Notes under the pieces: generated by a model
Databases searched by the model: none
What the model was told of the DNA's origin: nothing
What the model saw: the letters and a program-made list of their open reading frames with translations, nothing else
Assembly: GCA_902615025.1 (NCBI GenBank)
Contig: CACMNV010000001.1
Coordinates: 62,001-126,000 of the forward strand
Length of the DNA stretch: 64,000 nucleotides
Reading direction: 5' to 3'
Source of the DNA: an uncultured SAR116 cluster alpha proteobacterium
Lineage (GTDB): Bacteria; Pseudomonadota; Alphaproteobacteria; Puniceispirillales; Marisalimonadaceae
Made by a program: the position numbers and the translations under genes
In this document: positions 50,969 to 59,582 of the stretch, in pieces
How positions within the stretch are numbered: the stretch's first letter is position 1
Layout: each line of letters opens with the position of its first letter

Positions 50969-52713
50969 ATAAAAAAGGAGTTTTCTTTATTTCCTTTTTT
51001 ATATTTCTCATACTTATCTTTCGCCTCGGTTACATTTATCCATTCTCTATCTTTGAATGACTTTGATTCTAGAATATTATTTACAATTTGAGAAAGTTCG
51101 CTTGCCAACCATTCTCTTTGTGGGGACTGAACTGATCGTTTTTTCGCATGTGATATTTCTTTTGGAACATACCTTGACAAAGCTTGTCTAAAAACACTTT
51201 TGGTTCCATAATTATTTATCAAATATTTTGTTGGAATACTGTATCCAAATTCAACTAATCTATGATCTAAGTAGGGCACTCTTAATTCGCAAGAATGTTT
51301 CATTGATATTTTATCATTAAACCTTAAACCTCTTGGTATCTTATTAAAAAGAAGGTCATTCATTGCAAAATCTTTTACGGGATCTTCAAGTTGTTCAGTA
51401 TTTTTGTTATAGATTAGATTATATTTTTTTAATTTTTTACTTATTGCTGATACACATAATCCATTGGTTCCATCTATTGAAGAAAATTTAGTAAAATCTG
51501 AAACAGAAACATTCCAGAAGTTTTCAAAATCCTTAGTTCTTGAAAAGAGGGTATTATTTGATTGAGATTTCTGAACATACAATTGATGATATTTCATATA
51601 ACCCAAAAACACTTCATCAACTCCATTTCCATCTAACAAAACTTTAATACCTTTATCATTAGCATTTTCATATAATTTATTGTATCCGCAAACAAATACA
51701 CCACCAAATGGTTCTTCTTGCGTTAGGATAGTAGAATTTAAGTAATTTATGATATCTTGATGGTCTACGTCTATAACATTCAATTTTCCAGATTTTGCTA
51801 TCTTCTTTACCCAAGGTAATTCACTATACTCACCACCATAATCCTGGGTAAATAAATGCAAATTTTTGTTTTGTTGAAAAGTTATTTCAGATAACATTGT
51901 GGAATCAATTCCACCAGAAACATTTAATCCAACTGGAACATCTGCATTTAAATTTGATTTAATTGCATTTCTTGTATGCTTGAGTGATTCTTCAATTATA
52001 TCATTTTCATTAATTTTTGGAATACTTAAGATTCTATCTTTTAAATTATACCATTTTTCGATTTTTTTTGAATTGTTTAATAAATCAAATGTGTATATAC
52101 AACCGGGATTTAATGAAAGTATATTTTGAAAAAATGTATATTCCGTATGATCATATAGTCCAGTCTCTAGGTACGTTCTAATAACATCATTATTAGCTGA
52201 AACTCTACCTATTAATTTGTTTATAGGTTTTATTTCACTACTAAAAATTACTTTATTCCCTTCCTCAGAGTAATATAAAGGTTTAATTCCAAATCTATCC
52301 CTAACAAAAAAGACTTTTTTCAACTTTGCGTCATAAATAGAAAATGCAAACATCCCTACTAGTTTGTCTAAACATTTTTCCTTCCAAATACTCCATGCTG
52401 CAAGCAATACTTCAGTATCTGAATTAGTTTTCCAACTCCATTCATGACCAATTATTTTTTTTATTTCATTGAAGTTATAAATTTCACCATTATAAACTAA
52501 AGTCCACCTTCCACAATCAGAGAAAAAAGGTTGGTTGGCTTTTTTATTTAAATCAACTATTTTTAATCTTGTATGACCAAAAATAATTTTATTGTTATCT
52601 AAAAATTTGTATGCTTTGTTATCAGGGCCTCTGTGATCTAACAAAGATAATGCTTTATTAAAATTAACACTAGTCAACTTCTCATAATTAATTGTAACTA
52701 ATATTCCACACAC
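50920..52713 (-). CDS. Asparagine synthase (glutamine-hydrolysing), paralog 2
   Basis: MCGILVTINY; LDHRGPDNKAYKF; VGLNVSGGIDSTML; LDGNGVDEVFLGY. Confidence 0.92.
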   Translation of the reverse strand: MCGILVTINYEKLTSVNFNKALSLLDHRGPDNKAYKFLDNNKIIFGHTRLKIVDLNKKANQPFFSDCGRWTLVYNGEIYNFNEIKKIIGHEWSWKTNSDTEVLLAAWSIWKEKCLDKLVGMFAFSIYDAKLKKVFFVRDRFGIKPLYYSEEGNKVIFSSEIKPINKLIGRVSANNDVIRTYLETGLYDHTEYTFFQNILSLNPGCIYTFDLLNNSKKIEKWYNLKDRILSIPKINENDIIEESLKHTRNAIKSNLNADVPVGLNVSGGIDSTMLSEITFQQNKNLHLFTQDYGGEYSELPWVKKIAKSGKLNVIDVDHQDIINYLNSTILTQEEPFGGVFVCGYNKLYENANDKGIKVLLDGNGVDEVFLGYMKYHQLYVQKSQSNNTLFSRTKDFENFWNVSVSDFTKFSSIDGTNGLCVSAISKKLKKYNLIYNKNTEQLEDPVKDFAMNDLLFNKIPRGLRFNDKISMKHSCELRVPYLDHRLVEFGYSIPTKYLINNYGTKSVFRQALSRYVPKEISHAKKRSVQSPQREWLASELSQIVNNILESKSFKDREWINVTEAKDKYEKYKKGNKENSFFIWQWINLELWARNFLD

Positions 52714-52730
52714 TTACTCTTACCCTTTTT

Positions 52731-53921
52731 TTAGGAACGATACTTTCCATTGATCCATTCAGAACCCTTAAAAGTTCCTTTAGTTATTTTCTCTAATGAC
52801 TTTTTAATTTGTAAAGCCCTCGCTGAAGTTGAATGATTGACAAAAACTAAGTTTCTTGCTTCATCAACTATTTTTTGAGTTACCTCTACATTTTTTAAAA
52901 AATAATTATAGTTCTCAACTAAATTATCAATATCTGTTAAAATATAATTTTTATTATGAACAAACCCTAAATGTTCAAATCCAACTGGAGGCAAACACAT
53001 TAACAATGAACCTGAAGCTGGAATTTCAAAAAACTTCCTAACTGTCATACCAAATCCACCCCTAGCAGTAAAAGTTAATTTGCTTTTACGTAAATTAATT
53101 TTGTAGGTATTTTTATAAAACTCAAGTAAAAACGAGTTTGAAAACATTGGAAGTCTTAATCTATCACCAAGGCTAAACATTTTAGTAATAAAATTACTAT
53201 TTGGCTTAATTTTATTACTTAAAAATTTCCTCTTTGCCTCTGCTCTTTTATAGTAACTTGCTCCAGGGATTGAAATATCCTTTGTCCTTTGTTTTACATC
53301 AGAAAAGTTAAATTCACATTCATCAATAAAATGATGCATACTTATTATTTTTTGTTTATTTTGTGTAATAAAATTTAACCAATCATCTTTAATTCTATTT
53401 CTTTTTTGAATAAAATGTTTCTCTTTAAAAGCCCAATTGGGCAAATCATCAATTGAAGAAACAAAATTTTTATCTTGAGCTAATATATAAAAACCTTTTT
53501 CTTGAAAAGAATTAAGTTGGTCATTATTCACAGCATAAACATCTAATAAAAATAGAGTTAAAATTTTATTTTTTATTGGTATTGTATTAAGCGTATCTAA
53601 TATGTCATTGAGAAAATCTTTTATAATTTTCTTGTTTGAAGCAGTAACATTGTATCTTTTTATCCAGTTTAAATATTCACTTATATTACCATACTTTAAT
53701 TTTTTATCATTTAAAACTACTGGAAAGTTCGGTCCAATTACTAAAAAGCTATATTCATTACGCAATTCAATAAATTTATTGATACCACTTGCTAAAATTC
53801 TATTTGACACATACCCAGGCCCATAGAAATCAACATTGCCAACTTTTTTAAATAATTTAGGCATCAAGCTATTTGAATGGTTCATAGACTGAAGAAATGT
53901 ATCAATGTAAAGTATATTCAT
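52731..53921 (-). CDS. CgeB-like glycosyltransferase-family protein
   Basis: FTARGGFGMTVRKFFEIPASGSLLMCLPPVGFEHLGFVHNKNYILT. Confidence 0.65.
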   Translation of the reverse strand: MNILYIDTFLQSMNHSNSLMPKLFKKVGNVDFYGPGYVSNRILASGINKFIELRNEYSFLVIGPNFPVVLNDKKLKYGNISEYLNWIKRYNVTASNKKIIKDFLNDILDTLNTIPIKNKILTLFLLDVYAVNNDQLNSFQEKGFYILAQDKNFVSSIDDLPNWAFKEKHFIQKRNRIKDDWLNFITQNKQKIISMHHFIDECEFNFSDVKQRTKDISIPGASYYKRAEAKRKFLSNKIKPNSNFITKMFSLGDRLRLPMFSNSFLLEFYKNTYKINLRKSKLTFTARGGFGMTVRKFFEIPASGSLLMCLPPVGFEHLGFVHNKNYILTDIDNLVENYNYFLKNVEVTQKIVDEARNLVFVNHSTSARALQIKKSLEKITKGTFKGSEWINGKYRS

Positions 53922-54625
53922 CGGTAGGTTTGAATGTTTTCTTTTATAAAATTTTTTCCGTAATATGCAATTTGATGTATTATTGAATATTTAAAATCAG
54001 TAGGAAAAAGTTTTTTTGTAAGTTTGTAGTCAATTTCAATCAATTTTAGACCTTTTTTTCTTAGAAAATCATTATCTTGATATCCTGAGGCCCCTTGTCC
54101 ATAAAGGTATGTCCAGATATTGAGTGTTTTAGCTCTTTGAAATATTCTTTCATTAGCTTTATAATTTTGCAACCCTAGCTCAGAACCTTTATAAAAAACT
54201 TTATTTTCTATTCCTATATCTAAACAAATTTTTTTGATTAAGGAAATATTTATTTCTGACAAAGAATGATTTTCACTTACTTTTTCGAGAAAATATTGAC
54301 ATAGTTCTTCAACCTCACTAAAGAAAGTACTTTTATAATATAACTCTAAAACTTTATTTACTATTTTACTTACTTGTTTAGGGTCATTATGAATATGTTT
54401 TTCAAAAAGACGACTTCCTTTTTTCCTATCTATAGGAACACTTACCACTTGTTCATTCTTAAAATTATCTATGACATATATTCTACTTGTCAATTGCTGT
54501 TTTGAGTATTTTACGTCATCAGAAAAAAGAAAAACATCTGATTTTAATATTTTCTCAAAAAATCCAAACCAAGGGAAAAAATTTGGTTGGTGTGCACTTA
54601 ATATTAACTCAGAATGTTTATTCAT
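53918..54625 (-). CDS. WbqC-family protein; start trimmed to ATG at 54625, outside the tRNA
   Basis: MNKHSELILSAHQPNFFPWFGFFEKILKSDVFLFSDDVKYSKQ; listed start at 54691 lies inside a tRNA gene. Confidence 0.85.
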   Translation of the reverse strand: MNKHSELILSAHQPNFFPWFGFFEKILKSDVFLFSDDVKYSKQQLTSRIYVIDNFKNEQVVSVPIDRKKGSRLFEKHIHNDPKQVSKIVNKVLELYYKSTFFSEVEELCQYFLEKVSENHSLSEINISLIKKICLDIGIENKVFYKGSELGLQNYKANERIFQRAKTLNIWTYLYGQGASGYQDNDFLRKKGLKLIEIDYKLTKKLFPTDFKYSIIHQIAYYGKNFIKENIQTYR

Positions 54626-54631
54626 AATTGT

Positions 54632-54705
54632 TGGAGGCTCGCCCAGGAATTGAACCTGGCTACCCAGAGTTGCAATCTGGTGCATAAACACTCTGCCAAC
54701 GAGCC
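54632..54705 (-). tRNA. tRNA-Cys (GCA), CCA encoded
   Basis: GGCTCGT TG GCAGAGTGTTTATGCA CCAGA TTGCAAC TCTGG GTAG CCAGG TTCAATT CCTGG GCGAGCC T CCA; acceptor, anticodon and T stems pair; U discriminator as in bacterial tRNA-Cys. Confidence 0.96.
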
Positions 54706-54737
54706 TACTTTCTTCTTCGTTTTTTTTCTATAAAATG

Positions 54738-55466
54738 TCAATAATTTTTTAATTCTAAATTCAACTTATATGAATTTTCATCAATTTTTTTTGGCTCCAA
54801 AATTTTAATATCATTTAAACATTTAGTGCTTTTAACATGAGTGCCTAGGCAAACTCTTGGGTCAAAATTTTGAATTTCTATTATTCTAATTAATCCTTCT
54901 TGCTTTTCAGAAAACTCTTTTAAATTTCTAAGTTTTTTTGCATCTTCTAAATTTAAATAATATTTTTTAATTATGTTATCATTTTCTATATAATGATAAA
55001 AACTGTTTTTAATCTCTGGAAAATTTCTCTCAAAATTTTTAAAGCTTCCTTTGAATTCTACTTTACTTTTTTTATCACCGGCATATCCCCTTATCATTTC
55101 ATCTTTATTTAAACTACAAAGTAAATGAATTGCAGAATGCATTTTTGAAATATTTTTTCTGCGAGTATAATCTTGTTTAATAACTAAGATTTCTCCAACT
55201 TTGCTGTGGAATTTATCATCTGATATTTCACAAAATATTTCACCTTTGATTTTTTTTACCTCAAGAATAGGATAATTATTTATTCCATCAAATAAATATC
55301 CTTTATCTGAAAGTTGGCTTCCAAAATTAGGTCTTAAATTTAATTCATTAAACGAAATTAGCTTTTTATCATTTATTTTTAATATTCTTTTTATCGATGA
55401 TGTTAAGTTCTGAACTTCGAATATTTCATTGAAATCAAAACTAACTTTTAAACCTTTTTCCTTCAT
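54738..55466 (-). CDS. AlaX-like free-standing aminoacyl-tRNA editing domain (tRNA_SAD)
   Basis: LRPNFGSQLSDKGYLF; HSAIHLL (HxxxH); DPRVCLGTHVKSTKCLNDIKILEPKK (CxxxH). Confidence 0.82.
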   Translation of the reverse strand: MKEKGLKVSFDFNEIFEVQNLTSSIKRILKINDKKLISFNELNLRPNFGSQLSDKGYLFDGINNYPILEVKKIKGEIFCEISDDKFHSKVGEILVIKQDYTRRKNISKMHSAIHLLCSLNKDEMIRGYAGDKKSKVEFKGSFKNFERNFPEIKNSFYHYIENDNIIKKYYLNLEDAKKLRNLKEFSEKQEGLIRIIEIQNFDPRVCLGTHVKSTKCLNDIKILEPKKIDENSYKLNLELKNY

Positions 55467-55470
55467 AATT

Positions 55471-56220
55471 TCACCATGCGATATTTGGTCTTTTATTTTC
55501 TTCTAAATCTTTATCATACATCTTAAGCGCATTAAAAACCCTACCTTTTATACAATCATTAATCTTTTCCCTTGGGCTTTTTTTAGTATTTGACCACCAT
55601 ACAGGATGCGTCAATAGATATATATTTTCATACTTTATTGTCTTTAAAGCAACAGACAAATTATTATTGCCCCACTTACCATTGCTATCTGAAAAATATT
55701 TGAATTTTTTCAAAAAACTCTGACTTGATCCATTTTTTACTTTAAACATTTGTTCATCATCAAATTTTATCTTGCCTTTTATGTCGGGGTCATGAATTGT
55801 GAATGATTTAATTTCTATGGACAGTAAATCTGATAACATGTTTATTTGCTGCTTAAGTGAAGTGAATACAGAATCTTTATCCAAAGAATTTTGACTTACC
55901 TTCGCATCAAAATGTAATCCAACTTCATGTCCTAATGCAATGATTTCTCTAAAAATATCTAAAACCGGAATATCTAATAAATTATAGAACCTTGAGCTAA
56001 ATAAAGCATAATAAGAAGATTTAATTCCTAATATTTTTTCAATTTTTGCCATTTCTAATGCGTTTTCTGGAGACATATCAACATCATGCCTCAATACGCA
56101 TATTTTTTTATCAATTTTAGAAAGTTTATCTGAAACTAACTTGAAATTGTAAATCGACTTGATATGTGTTAAAATATTTTTATATTCTAAAAAAGTAAAT
56201 TTGTTGTAATTTGATGTCAT
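55471..56220 (-). CDS. NodB-like polysaccharide deacetylase family protein
   Basis: ICVLRHDVDMSPENALEMAKIE...LGHEVGLHFDA. Confidence 0.8.
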   Translation of the reverse strand: MTSNYNKFTFLEYKNILTHIKSIYNFKLVSDKLSKIDKKICVLRHDVDMSPENALEMAKIEKILGIKSSYYALFSSRFYNLLDIPVLDIFREIIALGHEVGLHFDAKVSQNSLDKDSVFTSLKQQINMLSDLLSIEIKSFTIHDPDIKGKIKFDDEQMFKVKNGSSQSFLKKFKYFSDSNGKWGNNNLSVALKTIKYENIYLLTHPVWWSNTKKSPREKINDCIKGRVFNALKMYDKDLEENKRPNIAW

Positions 56221-56223
56221 AAC

Positions 56224-57984
56224 TTATTTAACCAACAATATTTTTTCAATATTTTTATTTCTGTTTTTTATATCTTTCCATGAACCATAATCAAAAATAT
56301 TTCCATCCATTATAATTACAACTTGATCAGCTTTCTTTAAGAAATTCATATTATGAGTAACCATAATTATACCTCTATTTCTTTTAAAATTTAAAATATT
56401 TTTAAAAACTTTATCTTCATTTTTTTCATCTAACGAGTTTGTAGGCTCATCTAGCAACAATAATTTTGGCCTAGAGATTAGAGATCGCGCGATCCCTATC
56501 CTTTGTCTTTCACCACCTGACAAAAAGACACCTTTATCTCCAACAATAGTTTTTTTAGTATTTGGTAAAGAATTAATAAATTTATCTATCACACTAAATT
56601 TAGTTACCTCTTCAAATTTTGAAGATGCATTCAAATTATCTAAGTAAATATTTTTTTCAATTGTATCATTAAATAAAAAAATATCCTGGGGCACGTAACC
56701 TATAATTTTTCTTAATGATTTTAATGGAAGCTCAGTTAAATCAATCCCGTTAAAAAAAACTTTACCGTCATAATTTTTTAAATTTACTAAAGTTGAAAGT
56801 AATGTAGATTTTCCTGAACCTGAAGGCCCAACAATGCAAACTAATCCTGGTAAACTTAATTTAAGGTTAACCTTTTTTAATATTTTCTTTTTTTCAAAAG
56901 AAACATCTAGATTTGAAATTTTAATTTCAATTTTATTCGAATTAAAATTTATTGGAACATGCGACAAATTATAAATTTCAATATTTTGAGTTGCCCGAGT
57001 ATATAAATTTGACAATCTTTCAATTGATGGTGCATTTGTGTTTAAAGTATGAATATTTTGTTGAATTGAAGATAATCTTGGAAATATTCTGACAAATAAA
57101 GCAATTAGTATAAGAACTAATGCAATACTTAAATTTAAATAATTTATAGAAATAATCATAATAAATACTAAAAAAATAATTCCAAAATTTTCAAAAATGC
57201 CTCTTACTAAAAAAGGTATGAATGCGCCTATTCTATTTAAAACTTCAATATCTCTTATGATCCTAGAAAACTTCTTACTTATATAACCTTCTAAAACATT
57301 TATTTTGATTGTTTCAAAACCTGAAATACTCTCTGAAATTATCACCTGCTGATTACTTAAAAGAGGTCCTAACAATAATCCAATATTTTTTGTCTTTTTA
57401 TACAGGAAACCAAGCATAAAAGATAAAAACAATCCTGAAGATAAAATTAAAAAGCTTAAAGAAGGTGACAAAAGAAAACAATAAACTAGATATATAATCG
57501 AAGTTAAAATTGTTGATAAAAAGGTAAGCAAATTCATAGATGCTGAATGTAATCTATTAGTATCATTAATAATTATACTTGATAATTCACCACCTTTAAA
57601 CTGAGAAACAAAATTTAAATTAGAATTCAATAATGCAAAAAATAATTTTTTTTTCCATAAAGCCAAATAACTTTGAGTTATTTTTGATAACATCCAACCA
57701 CTAGAAACAATTAATAAAAGCTGTAGAACACATAAAAAAATTATTATGCTTATTAAAGCTAACCAATCTAATTCTATAAAACTCCCAATATACTGAAAGA
57801 GAATAGAAACTTGCTCAATTTCAGTCTCTGAATCTATGCCTAATTTTTGAAATAAAGGTATTAAGAAAAGTACAGACAAACCCTCAGTAAAACCAGTTAC
57901 TATAATTAATGAAATCGTAATTATTAATCTAAAATTAAAATTTAACCATAAATCTTTTAAGATCAAAAAAATATAATTTATCAT
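56224..57984 (-). CDS. ABC transporter, fused permease/ATPase (PglK/MsbA-like)
   Basis: N-terminal TM region; Walker A VGPSGSGKSTLL; LSGGERQRIGIARSLI; LLLLDEPTNSLDE. Confidence 0.95.
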   Translation of the reverse strand: MINYIFLILKDLWLNFNFRLIITISLIIVTGFTEGLSVLFLIPLFQKLGIDSETEIEQVSILFQYIGSFIELDWLALISIIIFLCVLQLLLIVSSGWMLSKITQSYLALWKKKLFFALLNSNLNFVSQFKGGELSSIIINDTNRLHSASMNLLTFLSTILTSIIYLVYCFLLSPSLSFLILSSGLFLSFMLGFLYKKTKNIGLLLGPLLSNQQVIISESISGFETIKINVLEGYISKKFSRIIRDIEVLNRIGAFIPFLVRGIFENFGIIFLVFIMIISINYLNLSIALVLILIALFVRIFPRLSSIQQNIHTLNTNAPSIERLSNLYTRATQNIEIYNLSHVPINFNSNKIEIKISNLDVSFEKKKILKKVNLKLSLPGLVCIVGPSGSGKSTLLSTLVNLKNYDGKVFFNGIDLTELPLKSLRKIIGYVPQDIFLFNDTIEKNIYLDNLNASSKFEEVTKFSVIDKFINSLPNTKKTIVGDKGVFLSGGERQRIGIARSLISRPKLLLLDEPTNSLDEKNEDKVFKNILNFKRNRGIIMVTHNMNFLKKADQVVIIMDGNIFDYGSWKDIKNRNKNIEKILLVK

Positions 57985-58910
57985 TTATTTTCTTCTGCTA
58001 ATGCAATCCCATCAATCCCAAAAGAATTACCATTGTAAAACATAAATTTTTTACCTTTATGAATTACTACAAAAGGATGACAAACTGCTTTATTTTCATA
58101 AATTTGATTTGATTTTTTTATTACCTTTACTTGACTAACATCTCTATTAAATTTTATACCATCAACGGAAACAGCATACCCAATTTGATACTCTCCACCA
58201 TAACCATAACTAAACCAACTTTCGTAACCTTGTTCAGTTTTTAAAACACAGGGTCTTGCAATATTAAGTTCTCTAGAAGATTTAAAATCTATGGCAACAT
58301 GACCATTTCGTTTCCAATTCAAACCATCATTGGAAATAGCATACTTAATATGATAAATTGATTTAAGATGCTTATTTTTTCTTGTAATCCATTTTAATCC
58401 AGATACGTACCACATTTTATACTTATCATCATCAAATATAACACATGGACCTGTTACACTTGTTGGATCATGTATTGACCTATCCATGATTGGGGCTGTA
58501 GATCTATAATTAATAGTCTTTCCATTATTATCAGTTTCTGCATAACCTATAGAGGCATAAAATAAAGGATAAACATGTCCTGGATTCCATCCAATTGTAT
58601 AAAATCTTAATGAGTCATTTTTTAATCTAACAGCAGATGAAGCATATATTCCATTTCCATCAAATCTTCCAACTGGCCCTGGTTTTAACATTGGTTTAGT
58701 AGATACATCTAAAACAAGACTTGGATCATCTAAATTAATATCAAACCATCCCACATGTGATCTATTAGTTTCATCTCTTGAAGAAAAAAAAATTCTCCAA
58801 TTTTCATTCTTCAATTTTACAGGAATAGGAGACGTAGCGTGACTTTTTGACCAAGAAATATTTTTCTTAACGTTAAATATTAGGCCAAATTTATTCCAAT
58901 AATTTTTCAT
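57981..58910 (-). CDS. Glycosidase-like beta-propeller protein (GH43/GH130-like fold)
   Basis: SHATSPIPVKLKNENWRIFFSSRDE..., DPTSVTGPCVIFDDDKYKMWYVSG, ENKAVCHPFVVIHKGKKFMFYNGN repeats. Confidence 0.6.
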   Translation of the reverse strand: MKNYWNKFGLIFNVKKNISWSKSHATSPIPVKLKNENWRIFFSSRDETNRSHVGWFDINLDDPSLVLDVSTKPMLKPGPVGRFDGNGIYASSAVRLKNDSLRFYTIGWNPGHVYPLFYASIGYAETDNNGKTINYRSTAPIMDRSIHDPTSVTGPCVIFDDDKYKMWYVSGLKWITRKNKHLKSIYHIKYAISNDGLNWKRNGHVAIDFKSSRELNIARPCVLKTEQGYESWFSYGYGGEYQIGYAVSVDGIKFNRDVSQVKVIKKSNQIYENKAVCHPFVVIHKGKKFMFYNGNSFGIDGIALAEENK

Positions 58911-58916
58911 TATTTT

Positions 58917-59582
58917 TTACTTTAAAAAATTAGAGCTTTTTCGATTTAATTTATATGCTTTTTCAGATAACCAGACTTCTTCATCATAAGTATTTTTTTG
59001 TATTAAAGCCCCTGGACCAATTAGATTTTTTTTTCCAATATTTACTCCATCAGCAATTGTAGAATTTACTCCTAAAAATGAAAATTCTCCTACATTACAG
59101 TTCCCTGATATTACAACATGGCTTGATACAAACACCCAATTCTCTATTACAGAATGGTGCCCAATATGGTTTCCACTCCACAAAATTACACCATTTCCTA
59201 TTTTTGAAAAAGGTTGTATAGTATTATCTTCAAATATAAAAGTATTTTCACCTATATGTAATCCATCCCAGAAAGTAGCTTTTGTACTTAAATAACTTGC
59301 GAGATTAAAATTATTTTTTTTTATTAATGAACAAATGTCAAATCGTAAACTATTCATTCTGCGATAACCTATTGCAACAAAAATTTCAATCTCTTTATTA
59401 CTAAATTCATGAAAAACTTTTTCTAACAAGAGAACTGGTCTTTCTTTAAAAAGTTTGGGTAAATTCTTATTATCAGTTAATGCAAAACCTATAACATCTC
59501 TACCTGCATCAACTCTAAAATAAAAATCAGCGACTTCTGCAAAGGTTCCAGTTCCAACTATAATGATTTTTTTATTTTTCAT
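58917..59582 (-). CDS. NeuD/PglD-like hexapeptide acetyltransferase
   Basis: KKIIIVGTGTFAEVADFYF; LbH repeats GNGVILWSGNHIGHHSVIENWVFVSSHVVISGNCNVGEFSFLGVNSTIADGVNIG. Confidence 0.88.
   Translation of the reverse strand: MKNKKIIIVGTGTFAEVADFYFRVDAGRDVIGFALTDNKNLPKLFKERPVLLLEKVFHEFSNKEIEIFVAIGYRRMNSLRFDICSLIKKNNFNLASYLSTKATFWDGLHIGENTFIFEDNTIQPFSKIGNGVILWSGNHIGHHSVIENWVFVSSHVVISGNCNVGEFSFLGVNSTIADGVNIGKKNLIGPGALIQKNTYDEEVWLSEKAYKLNRKSSNFLK

Noticed and set aside
54626-54691. N-terminal extension MFMHQIATLGSQVQFLGEPPTI of the listed ORF 53918..54691
   Set aside because: This stretch is the tRNA-Cys gene read in frame; the WbqC-like homologous region starts at the ATG at 54625.
54632-54705. 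tRNA-Cys as an integrated-element attachment site
   Set aside because: No integrase, transposase or duplicated tRNA 3' end was seen in the window; the tRNA sits mid-operon rather than at an island edge.
54713-54741. TTGACA (minus strand, overlapping the AlaX-like stop) as a promoter for tRNA-Cys
   Set aside because: At 17 nt spacing the -10 position reads GAAGAA; no acceptable TATAAT-like partner, so not supported as a sigma-70 promoter.
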